From contig NC_092693.1 in the NCBI RefSeq assembly GCF_964275005.1, positions 26,837,173 to 26,901,172 of the forward strand: DNA of 64,000 bases, in the 5' to 3' direction. The notes beneath the pieces are model-generated. The model saw only the letters and a list, made by a program, of their open reading frames with translations, ran no database searches and was not told the DNA's origin. This DNA comes from Diadema setosum. Taxonomy: Eukaryota > Echinodermata > Echinoidea > Diadematoida > Diadematidae. The translations under genes and the position numbers were made by a program. Positions 20,056 through 31,670 of the stretch are shown one piece after another (the first letter of the stretch is position 1; each line of letters starts with the position of its first letter).

Positions 20056-23000
20056 TTACAACTCGTCTCTGAACCGCCTGGGTGGTAATCTAACTCTAAC
20101 AGGATTTCGCCTAACATTCTGACGCCAGTCACGAAGTGGTGGTCCAGTGTAGCGCTTCAAACGATCTGAATGTACAACTCTAGGCTTGGTACGCAGTGAA
20201 GCTTGGATGCGATACACCACATCTGATAGTCTGTGCGTTACCATGAAGGGACCATCCCACTTCACTTGAAGTTTAGGACACACACCTCTCCGTCTAGTTG
20301 GGTTGTGTAGCCAGACCCAGTCTCCAATGTCGTATTTCACAAGTGTAGAATTGCGATCATACTGCTTGGCCTGGTGCTTCTGAGCTAGGTGTAATTTATG
20401 TCTTGCTGCTTCATGTACATCTTGCAATCTATCCCTTAGTTGTTGAACATAATCTCCAGTCTCTTCATTTTCTACTTGCACTTCAGGTTGACTGATCGTG
20501 ACATCTACTGGAAGCGTGATCTCTCTTCCAAGCATCATCATAACAGGAGACTCACCAGTTGATTCCTGAACGGAAGAACGATACGCCAGCATAGCATATG
20601 GAACCCGCTCATCCCAGTCTGCCTGATTTCTGTCAGCATCTAGTATAGACGCTACCATCGACAGTAGTGTGCGATTGAACCTCTCTATGAATCCGTCACT
20701 TTGGGGATGTAAGGGACATGTTCTTGTCTTCTTAATATGCAAAAGTTCACATACTTCTTGCATCAACTTTGACTCAAAATTCCTGCCCTGATCACTATGC
20801 AGTTCCTTAGGTAGCCCATATCTGCAAATGAATTCTTCTATTAAAGCTCGAGCGACCGTGTTTGCCTCTTGGTTTGGTAAGGGGTATGCTTCAATCCACT
20901 TCGTGAAATAGTCCCCCACTACTAGGATGTAACGATTTCCACTGTCAGTCTCTGGTAAGGGACCCAAAATATCCATGGCCACTCTCTCAAGTGGTGCACC
21001 TACTTGATATCTCTGTAGAGGGGCCTTTGCTCTCTTAGGTGGGTTCTTTAAACGTGCACAGACTGTACACTCTCGCACTGTTGATCTAACATCCGCAGCT
21101 AGTCCAACCCAGTAGTATCTCTGTTGAACTTTGTGAAGTAACTTGTTTACCCCCAGGTGGCATGCCGTATTCGCAGCATGGAGTTCAGCCAACACAATTT
21201 TTCGCAGAGAGCGTGGTAGCACAGTTTTCCACCTAACTTCTTTACCTCCTCATGAGAACACCGTCCTTTACTTCTAGAAGACCCCAATTTATCCAATACG
21301 ACTTCACTGCAGATGACAAGTTTGACACAGCACCCCATAATGGCCTTTCCTCCCTCTCTTCCTTCCACTTCAATATGTGTTTGATATCTGCATCTTGCAG
21401 TTGAGCTCTCCTTATCTCCATAAGAGTAGTGTTAGGTGAAATAGTGACTGCATTCAGTCTTCTTACAAGCTCAGCTTCGTCATCCATCTTTAGCCTGACT
21501 CTTCTATTCTTCCTTCCATCGGCTTACTACATAAAACAGTATAAAATTATGTACACATATAATTAGAATCAACATTCACTCCATGCTTCCTAATGTCTTA
21601 CACTTAAATCTACTAATTGTCTTCGCAGATATCCTCCAGTCTGCCGCACTGTGAGCAGGGCCTGCGAGACAGTCCATCAGCGTTTGAGTGGATCCGTCCA
21701 GCTCTATGCTCGAGGGTGAGTTCATATTGACTTATCACTTCAATCCATCTTGCAATCTGTCCTTCCGGATTCTTGAAATTAAGCAGCCACCTCAGTGAAC
21801 TGTGATCCGTTCTCACCCTGACTCGCTGACCATACAAGTAATGCCGGAAGTGTTTCAAGAAGTTCACCACGGCGAGTAGTTCACGTCTCGTGACACAGTA
21901 GTTTTGTTCAGCCCTGTTCAATGTCCTACTAGCATAAGCTATAACTCGTTCAAGCCCATCGCGTTCTTGACTCAATACTGCCCCAATAGCGAATTGACTT
22001 GCATCTGTGTCAAGTATACAACTCGTCTCCTAGTCTTGGGTAGGCAAGGATAGGTGCAGAGGTCAACTTTTCCTTTAAGAGTTCGAAAGCTTGCTCACAC
22101 TCTGTGGTCCACAAGAAAATGGCATGCTTCTCAGTCAGAGCCGTCAGTGGCTTAGCAATGCGTGAAAAGTCCTTGATGTATCGCCTGTAGTACGACGCTA
22201 ATCCTAAGAAGCTTCGCACATCAGTGGGATTGGTAGGTCGTGGCCATTTCTGCACAGCTTCAATCTTGGCAAGATCAGTACTCACGCCTTTTGCCGATAC
22301 CTTATGTCCCAGATACAAGACCTCCTTCTGAAACAGAAAGCACTTCTTTGGCTTGAGTTTGAGTTTTGCTGCTTGCAGCCTCCGCAGCACAATCTCTAGT
22401 CTTCTCAGTACTTCTTCCACTGTGGGGCCAAAAACAATGATGTCATCCAAGTAGATTAATAAGATCTTCCATTGCAGGCCAGCCATTATAGTCTCCATTA
22501 AGCGCTCAAATGTGGATGGAGCGTTGCACAATCCAAACGGCATAACTTCAAACTGAAAGAGCCCCCCAGTCACTACAAATGCTGACTTTAGTTTCGCATC
22601 CTCATCAAGTGGAATCTGCCAATAGCCTGAGGCAAGGTCAAGTGTACAGAAGTATACAGCTTCGTCGAGTGCATCGATGGATTCGTCGATACGGGGAAGG
22701 GGAAAAGAATCCTTAATAGTGTGCTCATTCAGGAGACGATAGTCGACACAAAATCGCATAGTCCCGTCCTTCTTTTTAACAAGTACAACCGGTGCTGACC
22801 ATGGGCTGCTAGACGGTTTGATGATACCACGTTGAAGCATGTCATTCACGTGACGTTCTATTTCCTCTCGCTGCCCCATGGGAGGTCTACGAGGACGTTG
22901 TCTAATGGGTGCAGGGCAAGTAGTGTGAATAGAGTGGTGGGTAACATCCGTTCTGCCGATATCGTGGTCACCCCGTGAGAAAACATCTTGATAGTCTACC

Positions 23001-23629
23001 AACAAAGCTGATATCTTTTCCTCATGACCTTGTACATTCTCCAATGTTCTGTTATAGATGTCTTGTAGATGATCAGGAACCATTTTCGAAGATGGTTGGA
23101 TATTTGCTAGCTCATGCGCACCATATATGTCTGTACAGTGAATCCTCTCACCATTGATGTCAATAGTTCCCAACTCACAGTTGATTGATGCATTAGTACG
23201 CTGAAGAAAATCCATCCCCAGGATACCATCATGGTCGATGTCAGCTATCACAGCATTGATGTCATATGATTTCATCCCAATTTGAATGCTCACATTAGAC
23301 TCGCCGTGTACTTGAATTGGTGTACCGTCAGCTTGTAGAAGTCTGATATCACACTCCTCCATCGAGTCAGCTAATTTACATGCCATTCTACACAAAGCTC
23401 GATGTGATATGATAGTTATTGAAGATCCAGTATCGATTAGCAGGTCCAGTCTCTCATCTTCAATTATCCCTTTTATGAAGAGTCCTTGTTTGATTTCTTT
23501 TACTGTACAAATTTGTGCTCTCCTCTTAGATTGATGGTCCAGCGGCACGGGCCCTACTTGTACTGTGGCCTTGCCCTCGCCCACTGGGAAGACCTGTTCT
23601 CGTTTCCCACCTTCTCTCTGTAGGGACAC
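20056..23629 (-). CDS. pol: pol region of the left gypsy copy (protease, RT, RNase H, integrase)
   Basis: In element order: a retropepsin with LLIDTGSSITIIS (about 23.4 kb); reverse transcriptase with the LDLASGYWQIPL and MPFGLCNAPSTFERLM motifs and YLDD active site (about 22.3-23.0 kb); RNase H with a TDHSSLRWLL core (about 21.6-22.0 kb); integrase with an H2C2 finger (H-x-H...C-TVC), a DDE core with MDILGPL, HSDQGRNFES and GFIERFNRT, and a C-terminal WDGPFMVTHRLSDVVYRI GPY/F-like module (about 20.1-21.2 kb). This RT-RH-IN order is typical of Ty3/gypsy. The start of pol overlaps the end of gag in another frame, as in families that use frameshifting to read through. The region is broken about three times and is treated as a fossil. 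Confidence 0.9.
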
Positions 23630-24603
23630 TGCTTAGCAATGTGACCATTCCTATTACAGCAGTAGCAGACAACCGAATTTGACTGTGATGCCATGTTCTC
23701 TATCTTGGATGTGAGTTGTCGCAACGCCATTCTCAGCTCAGCAATTTCTTTCTTTGTTTCACCATCTGCAGGTTCTGGCTTGGGTGACGGCATATTATCA
23801 ACGGCACGAACAAGTCGAGATGGCCTGATTCTCTCTCGAGCCCTCTCTGCTTTGAGGAACGATTCTGTCGCCAATCCAGCACTTATGGCATCATCTAGCG
23901 TCATGGGATGAGCTCGAAAAATTCCAGCCCTGATCTCAGCCTCATCTATCGCTTCAGAAAAATGAGTCTTTGCAAGGCGCTCACGAGCAGAGGCACTCAT
24001 CTCCGGGTACGCCAGACCGGTTAAGTCACGAATAGCTTGCCCAAGCTGCTGTAGTGATTCGTCCTTATGTCTACGCCGTGTACGGAGCTCCATCAGAAAG
24101 TTCTCCGCCTGTTCCCCAGGTCCGAATCTTCTCTCCAACTGTGACACTAACTCAGCGTAAGAGATACAGGTAGTAGATGAAAGATTATTCAACACCTTCA
24201 GTGCTGGACCATGTAGTCGTGTAGCCAAGTATTGACCAGATTCCAAATCAGACCATCCATTAAGTTGCATACAGGCTTCAAAGTGTCGCTTATAATCAGC
24301 CCAGGGCATCTTCCCTCCATATTTCTCTGGCACGACATCGCGACAGCTTCCAACTCTCATCACGCCACTGCCGGATTGAGTAGCTTGCCTGTTTGGAGTA
24401 TATCGCGGTGATTGCCTGTAGCCTTGTGATGTGTAAGTCTGACGTCGCTCAGCTGGAATCGCGTCTCCAAATTCTCCTCTAACTGCAATCTCCGGGTCGG
24501 ATGAGTCAACAGCCCACTGAGTCTGTATTTTGTCGTCATGATGACCATCACCCGCGGCCATTTGCTCAGAAACTTTAGGACTCACTGCATCAATTTCTTC
24601 CAT
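23554..24603 (-). CDS. gag: gag region of the left gypsy copy, ~349 aa
   Basis: It starts MEEIDAVSPKVSEQMAAGDG. The central part (PEKYGGKMPWADYKRHFEAC ... LVSQLERRFGPGEQAENFLM) is the retrotransposon capsid-type fold of Ty3/gypsy Gag. A single zinc knuckle, CYCCNRNGHIAKQC, lies near the C-terminus and would bind element RNA. The protein would form the virus-like particle. The length is normal for the group. A leader of about 370 bp separates it from the primer-binding site. Confidence 0.88.
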   Translation of the reverse strand: MEEIDAVSPKVSEQMAAGDGHHDDKIQTQWAVDSSDPEIAVRGEFGDAIPAERRQTYTSQGYRQSPRYTPNRQATQSGSGVMRVGSCRDVVPEKYGGKMPWADYKRHFEACMQLNGWSDLESGQYLATRLHGPALKVLNNLSSTTCISYAELVSQLERRFGPGEQAENFLMELRTRRRHKDESLQQLGQAIRDLTGLAYPEMSASARERLAKTHFSEAIDEAEIRAGIFRAHPMTLDDAISAGLATESFLKAERARERIRPSRLVRAVDNMPSPKPEPADGETKKEIAELRMALRQLTSKIENMASQSNSVVCYCCNRNGHIAKQCPYREKVGNENRSSQWARARPQYK

Positions 24604-24976
24604 CTCTGGTCTACCATATTATGTGTGTAATGATAGACAATAATGTCTTTCATCTCGTTTTGTTTTGTTTTTGTACCAAGCGTACCCTTTACAATGTTGT
24701 AAGAAGTACGACTTCATATAGATAGCTAGATATTAACTGCATATTACGTACAACATATGGATACTTCTCCATGGAAACTAAATCCATGGTGATAGCAATT
24801 TGCTAACACTTCTTTTGTACCTCTCACTATCTATTTTCTGTCAAATATTCATATTCAATAGAAGAATTCCTTATAGTACCTGCCTGGTTGCATAGAATAC
24901 CATTTCTTTCAACAACATTATGCTCATACAGTGTAAAAAAAAAAATGTGAAGCACCATCCCACTGGATAAAACACC

Positions 24977-24994
24977 ATCCCACCGCTGCCACCA
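24977..24994 (-). promoter_or_regulatory. Primer-binding site, tRNA-Leu (left copy)
   Basis: The minus strand reads TGGTGGCAGCGGTGGGAT, complementary over 18 bases to the 3' end of animal tRNA-Leu (ATCCCACCGCTGCCA plus CCA; AAG/CAG-type isoacceptors, from memory). It starts four bases inside the 5' LTR (LTR2), the expected place for the minus-strand primer. A partial second CACCATCCCAC copy lies just beyond it. Confidence 0.85.
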
Positions 24995-24998
24995 AAAA

Positions 24999-27900
24999 TG
25001 TAACGCGAGAAGGGGGGAGGGGGGAAATAAATAGAGACTGAACATCTGAGAATATCCACGTCTCCTAATCCTGTAGTATGCTGCCACCAGGTAATTTTTG
25101 GGTGTACCACTCCCTGCTGAGAAGTCGGGAACTAACTTCCTCAGCTAACGTGTTTTGAGAGAGAGATCTGTAACTTGAGTGAGTCCTATATGTAAACGAT
25201 GTCTATGCTAAAGAATGTTGTGGCTGCATGTGTACGTTACATACTGGTATTCCTCTTGCGTATAACCTTGACGCCTATAATTAATCATCACCAGTGTCAG
25301 TACCGAATGCGCACGCACACACTGCATCTCACTTGCGCGCATACCTCATGTTCGCGCCACTCGAGCATGTGCACCACTCTCAGTTGAGTACTCCAGTTTA
25401 ACACAGCCCACACAACTAGCATCGGCAATCATTCGCTCATCTTATTCATCTAATACGAGGAAATACCTCAGAGAATCGACCAAGCATTTAGGGTAAGCTA
25501 AGTCAGAATTCTTCTAACCTTCTCTGTATCCAAATTAACATAGATCATGTGTAGGTAAGCATTTAAAGTAGAGCCTCAGTCCCTAACTGTCACAGCTAGA
25601 CTTCTACATGCGTGTACACACACAGGTATACAAACATCTCAGGCACTCACTCTCCCTCCAATCACCAAGGCTATCCAATCAAATAAGTTCTGGGACCTCG
25701 CGTTTGTTGGTAACGTGTTTAAAAGGCTTCGATGTGCGGTTCGTTTGTTCAAAGTATATGAACGTGGTGCATAGATTTGTCCAGTGTCTTTGTTAATCTA
25801 CAATACTTAATTAAATCTCATATCCACAACCTCAATCACTGATCACTGTATGCATTCATTCCAGCATCCAGGCAGTACAACTACAAACTTGATGTCCGAA
25901 CGTTTGAATTTAACTTCTAACTTTTAGACTTTAATAAGTCTAAATTCTGTTTGTACAAGTATATACAAATCATTGCGTTTACAACATTTCAAACATCTTC
26001 TCTTAGAGAAAAGAACCAACTTGAATATGAGTATTTTCCCAGCTTAATCTGACCAAGGTTCACTAACGCTGTAGACCCAACTACGAATCTACGATATCCC
26101 AGCTCAGAACGTACCACATATGACGTGGTACTGTAGTTAGACCACTCGTGACATTCAAAGTCACATGAATATTGTAAATATAATTCTCCATAATTCAGTA
26201 TAATGACTGCCTCTTTATCATGGAGACTACTATGTAAAAAATACTACTCCATTACAATGTTATTTAAAGACATCTCATTTTGAGACCCAATTTGTTGTCA
26301 GAAAGTGAAATTTCTTCCGTGCTTTTGTTCCTGCTAACCTGTGCGAACCTCATCCTACTAGCGAACTCCTGTAGACAGTAGACTCACTTAGACTCCAAGT
26401 CTTCCTACCCGTCTCTTTCCGAATAACATCTCTCAGTAAGTGCACATTACTCTCTCCAATAGAATAAAGAATAAAGCAATAAAGAATAAAATCCTTTCAT
26501 AACCACTCCGGTCACCCCTCTGGGATTTCAGTCCTTAACATAAAACTGCTGCACCACACAAAAGAGCATTATGCGCCCCACACACGATGTCGGTGGCCAC
26601 GCGTCGCTGTCTGTCTACTCCGGCAGAATTTGGCCTCAAGTCTCTAACGACTCCCAAATTACCCCTGCCACCAAAAAGCCTACGAAATTCTACAGTGTTT
26701 CCATTAAGCCTCTAAGCACGTCGACTTGCTCATGACTCGTCCCGCGACTTTCTTGAAACAAAAAGAAGAAATTTGGCTAACTCAACAAATTAGCTTACTT
26801 TCTTATATAATGCCTACTATTATAAATCTTTTATTACTAACAGGCCAAGTTGAAAAATAACCTTTTACTCAAGTGTTTGGGAATGGAGCTTGCTACTAAC
26901 TGAGGGTGGGGAAATTGAAAGAGATGGAAGGGGGGGGGGGGGGGGATAAAGGATCTGGACTCAGTCTGGTAAACAGCTTCTTGTCGTTCCCCAGTAGACA
27001 TCAGTGTCACCAGCTCAGTCCAGCAGCAAGTAGGCATGCTAGTCTGTCACCATGAACCCTCAGATACAGATAAGTACACACAGCTCCGTCACTGTTGCCC
27101 CGAGTGGGTGGTGTCGGCACTCCAAATGGAAGGGGGGGGGGGGGAAAGAAGGGGTAGGGAAGGAGTGGGAACGGTAGTGGACACCAGCCCTCGGACACTG
27201 GCATAGTAGCACCCATCTGTTGACTTCGTTGTTTTTCCCCGATATAGACTGCATTACCAGACCAGAGAGACGCTCTCTATTGGCTGCAAACCCCGACAAT
27301 GTCACTCTCTCCTAGGCCTCGCCTGGTCCGCCAGCTAGTCCATTCAGTTCCCAGCTCATCCACGTAGTGGCCACGGTTGCAGGGGATGAGGGGAGTGGGG
27401 AAGGGGTGGGGAAGCAATTCCTATTCCCTCACTCGAGTATTACTTAATATTTTCCTCATATTAGATAATTAAACAAGTTACTGATTATTGAAATCTTATA
27501 CTTCTTCTTAGAACCTTGGTCATGCTCACTACCTACATGTATAACACAATAACTGTCACTTTGGCATTAAGCTGGTATGATGCATTAAGCATCCATCTTA
27601 ATATTTACACAAAAGAGTATACACATAAAAAGAACGTGATGAGCATCTCTGTGCTCAATTAGTAGTGATCAATAACCACAACAGTGCACATATTTACAAA
27701 ATTATATGATTACCCTATAATATACCTATCGAGGGTACGCTTGGTTTATATCAAAGACATGCTATGTAATAGGTGGAGGGTACTCCCTCCACTCCACCTC
27801 CATATTGTCAATTATCTGGTTCGACTGGCAAATAAAACATAAGAAAGACTAAAATAATTCTACTTGTTGTTATACTTCCTTGAGCATAAAATCAACTAAT

Positions 27901-29428
27901 AAAGTCACGGAAATACATCAAATATTTCTTCTCTAGAACATCCATCAAAAGGCATTTATATCTACCAAAGATCATAATTCTAGAAAAACATGGGAAAGAG
28001 CTCCAAAAATCCCAAACTGGAGTTAGCAATGGAGTTTCTAGACAAAATATACATCATAAAATTCAGCAAAGCCAGCTGTATCTTCCTATATATGAATTAT
28101 AGCTCTGTTTGAAATATTCTTGGAATTCGTACTGAACCGTGGAAGGTCACTCATCAAATCATCAATTAATTCTCAAAACCTGGTAAAGAGCTTCAAAAAT
28201 CAATAAATCCACTTCTACTCAGAGATAAGGGACAAACAATGTACGACCACAATGAGCATACTGTGTAGAACAATTTAAGCTCCAGTTCTACCCCCAATTT
28301 TTACTAATTAAAATTTTTGTTCTTCAACTCCATAAGCCACTATGTTATACAATTTCCCAAAACATGGTAAAGAGAGCCAAAAATCCTAATTTCTGCAGTT
28401 TTATATAAAATTCCCCCAAACAACATATCATCTTAACCGGAATATTATTTCCTATCATAATAACAACAAATTATCTAACAATTCTATATTTTACCATTTA
28501 TTTTTATTCTCTAACCCCCTTTTTTTAAATCTTCCCTCACTCTTCCTATACAACCTACATTATAACATACAGCAATTATACAACAACAGCAAACCCCAAA
28601 GACGTTCACCCCAATAAATATTCCCGTTCCACATGAACTAATATCTCTTACCATTCAGATATATTGTTTTAACATCTAAAGGGCCTTCAATTATCTCTTA
28701 TCTATCAGCACCAACTATAAATCCTAACATCTTCTTTACTCACGTTGCTTGGATTCACCAAGAAAGAGGGAAGAAAACATCTGCTGTAAACTTCTGAACT
28801 GTAACCGATCAGCTGTGTCGAGTAAACAGTCGTCTGCAGATGCGCGTATTTATACCCGTCGGCCCCTTTACACAAGCGCGTACTCTACACTATTTACGCG
28901 TATTGTTTACTTCTACATTGGTAGTGTAACGCGAATGCGCTAACACAGCGCTACTCCAGCGCAACTTCCTTCCCACAGCTGCATATGGACTGATTCATTA
29001 CACAAATAGGGGTTCTTGCAACTGTGAAGAAAAATTATCGTAAGTTACGTTGACAATACAAAAAGGGACTGCAAATTATGACAACTTTCACCAGGAAATG
29101 TGCCAAGAAAAGCAGGTAAGTACCTATAAATATGAGTCTCTTATTCGGCCCTCCGTATAATAACTGTCATTACAACCCTACTCATTAATGGACAGGGCAA
29201 CTTAGATTCATGTGCTGTATGAGCGACAGCAGTGTATACAGTGTATCTGTCGACTAGCAGTGTAAGGGTTCGTATACACACGTACCGGTAAGTTCTACGC
29301 ACCGTACACAATCTAGCGAGTATGTCAGTATAAATGAACTCATACATAGTCTTTCTCCATGTCTCGTTGTAGTAACACATACACATACAAGTTTAAAAAA
29401 AAATGAAGTTCAGGGTGTTCTCGCCACA
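24999..29428 (-). repeat. LTR 2, shared middle LTR, 4430 bp
   Basis: It is the 5' LTR of the left copy and the 3' LTR of the right copy. Ends are the same as LTR1. Its G tract near 26929-26945 is longer than in the other two LTRs. It carries the candidate TATA box at 28846-28855 (minus). Confidence 0.92.
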
Positions 29429-29431
29429 TTA

Positions 29432-29441
29432 CCCCCCTCTT
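29432..29441 (-). promoter_or_regulatory. Polypurine tract of the right copy
   Basis: AAGAGGGGGG on the minus strand, three bases from LTR2, with the same adjoining 7 bp hairpin as in the left copy. Confidence 0.8.
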
Positions 29442-29663
29442 ACCAAGTCGCTGTCCCAGCGACCAATAGGTTTAAATGTGCACTGTCGTGAAAATACTCA
29501 TTCATAGTAGAATTACAACATATATACATGTTCAATTTGCTTCTGCTAATTATCAAAAACCATTGTCTGCACTATCATAGAAGTGCTCCACATATATACA
29601 ATGCAATTAGAATTGTCCAAATCCAAACTGTTCGTCGATACGATAACATTGTCCACAATAACG

Positions 29664-31457
29664 TCACTCCTCACTATTTGCAGGCATGGTCTCCGGAAAG
29701 GTGGTTTCCACTACTCGCTTCATCAAATGAACCTGGCCATACACTTCTGTATACCATTCGGACTCAACCGTGACTTTCTTTACTACGCGAAACCCAATCC
29801 TCGGGCGCTTAACACTGATCACAAGTTCATCCTCCTCATCGTCGGCATTGTCAGAAAGGTAAGCCACTAACTTTCTCTTTCTTGGATTGTCCGACTCTCT
29901 CTCCTCTGTCTCTACTCCTGCCTCTAGCTTGGCTTCCTCCTTTGCCTTTTCTTCCCTTTCTTTCTTCTCTTTTTCTGCCTGGAGTCTGGCTTCCTCCCTT
30001 GCCTTTTCTTCCCTTTCTTTCTTCTCTTTTTCTGCCTGGAGTCTGGCTTCCTCCCTTGCCTTTTCTTCCCTTTCTTTCTTTTCCTTTTCTGCCTGCCGTA
30101 TGGCTTCCTCCCTTGCCTTTTCTTCCCTTTCTTTCTTCTCCTTTTCTGCCTGGAGTCTGGCTTCCTCCCTTGCCTTTTCTTCCCTGTCTTTCTTCTCCTT
30201 TTCTGCCTGGAGTCTGGCTTCCTCCCTTGTCTTTTCTTCCCTGTCTTTCTTCTCCTTTTCTGCCTGTCGTATGGCTTCCTTCCATACCTTCTCTTCCATT
30301 TCTTTCTTCTCCTTTTCTGCCTGTCGTATGGCTTCCTTCCATACCTTCTCTTCCATTTCTTTCTTCTCCTTTTCTGCCTGAAGGGTGGCTTTCTCCTTTG
30401 CCTTTTCTTCCATCTCTTTCTCCTCCCTCTCTGCCTTCTGCTTGGCTTCGTCCTTTCTCTTCTTTTCCTTCTCCTCCCTGTCTTTCTTCTCCTTCTCTGC
30501 CTTCTGCTTGGCTTCGTCCTTTCTCTTCTTTTCCTTCTCCTCCCTGTCTTTCTTCTCCTTCTCTGCCTTCTGCTTGGCTTCGTCCTTTCTCTTCTTTTCC
30601 TTCTCCTCCCTGTCTTTCTTCTCCTTCTCTGCCTTCTGCTTGGCTTCGTCCTTTCTCTTCTTTTCTTTCTCCTCCCTGTCTTTCTTCTCCTTCTCTGCCT
30701 TCTGCTTGGCTTCGTCCTTTCTCTTCTTATCCTTCTCCTCCCTGTCTTTCTTCTCCTTCTCTGCCTTCTGCTTGGCTTCGTCCTTTCTCTTCTTTTCCTT
30801 CTCCTCCCTGTCTTTCTTCTCCTCTGCCTTCTGCTTGGCTTCGTCCTTTCTCTTCTTTTCCTTCTCCTCCCTTTCTTTCTTCTCCTTTTCTGCCTTCTGC
30901 TTGGCTTCGTCCTTTCTCTTCTTTTCCTTCTCCTCCCTGTCTTTCTTCTCCTTCTCTGCCTTCTGCTTGGCTTCGTCCTTTCTCTTCTTTTCCTTCTCCT
31001 CCCTGTCTTTCTTCTCCTTCTCTGCCTTCTGCTTGGCTTCGTCCTTTCTCTTCTTTTCCTTCTCCTCCCTGTCTTTCTTCTCCTTCTCTGCCTTCTGCTT
31101 ATCTTCGTCCTTCTTCCTTTCTCTCTCCTTTTGTTCCTTCAGATCTCTCTCCATTTCATCAATTAGTGCTGCTAGTCCCCCTCCCTTGGAACTCCACCGT
31201 CTGTCCTCTGCAGTGTGCCGGTCCCTCTCCCAACGAAGCTGGTATGCCCTCGTTGCCAATTGAAACCTCAAGTAGTTTCCCTCATCCCGTCTGTCAGGGT
31301 GAGTGCGATTATAGTGGCGGTTCATGTCCCAACGATCCTGCATCTCTGTATTACAGACCTCACACCTTATTGTCAGCGTCGTACTGTGAATAGCTTCCAG
31401 ATGACGGACGTAGCCTACATGGCTCATCATCTCAAGATCACATATTTCGCACCTCAT
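29664..31457 (-). CDS. Accessory ORF of the right gypsy copy: C2H2 fingers plus Lys/Glu-rich helix, 597 aa
   Basis: Same length and layout as the left-copy ORF (18049-19842), with the same number of 22 aa and 19 aa units and only a couple of residue differences. Equal repeat number in such a slippage-prone tract means the two copies separated very recently. It looks whole. Confidence 0.8.
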   Translation of the reverse strand: MRCEICDLEMMSHVGYVRHLEAIHSTTLTIRCEVCNTEMQDRWDMNRHYNRTHPDRRDEGNYLRFQLATRAYQLRWERDRHTAEDRRWSSKGGGLAALIDEMERDLKEQKERERKKDEDKQKAEKEKKDREEKEKKRKDEAKQKAEKEKKDREEKEKKRKDEAKQKAEKEKKDREEKEKKRKDEAKQKAEKEKKEREEKEKKRKDEAKQKAEEKKDREEKEKKRKDEAKQKAEKEKKDREEKDKKRKDEAKQKAEKEKKDREEKEKKRKDEAKQKAEKEKKDREEKEKKRKDEAKQKAEKEKKDREEKEKKRKDEAKQKAEKEKKDREEKEKKRKDEAKQKAEREEKEMEEKAKEKATLQAEKEKKEMEEKVWKEAIRQAEKEKKEMEEKVWKEAIRQAEKEKKDREEKTREEARLQAEKEKKDREEKAREEARLQAEKEKKEREEKAREEAIRQAEKEKKEREEKAREEARLQAEKEKKEREEKAREEARLQAEKEKKEREEKAKEEAKLEAGVETEERESDNPRKRKLVAYLSDNADDEEDELVISVKRPRIGFRVVKKVTVESEWYTEVYGQVHLMKRVVETTFPETMPANSEE

Positions 31458-31670
31458 CTACAAAAGATTGAAGTTAATGTGGAAAGGACAAAGCTAAAAA
31501 GAAAATCGAAGAAGCTGCGATTTGTAATCAACTGCTTGTCATAACATTGTTATCGTACTAAGAATCAAAATTCTACTGCTTTGACTAAAATTTTGCTTTT
31601 GTTTTGTTGTCATTACTGTTTTGTTCTTGTTGTAAACCAGAGATGACGACTGAGGTAGGGAAGCCCTCTT

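Noticed and set aside
20056-24603. Host aspartic protease or integrase-derived domesticated gene
   Set aside because: All domains are in gypsy order between LTRs with a primer-binding site and polypurine tract, and pol is interrupted, so it is an ordinary retrotransposon.
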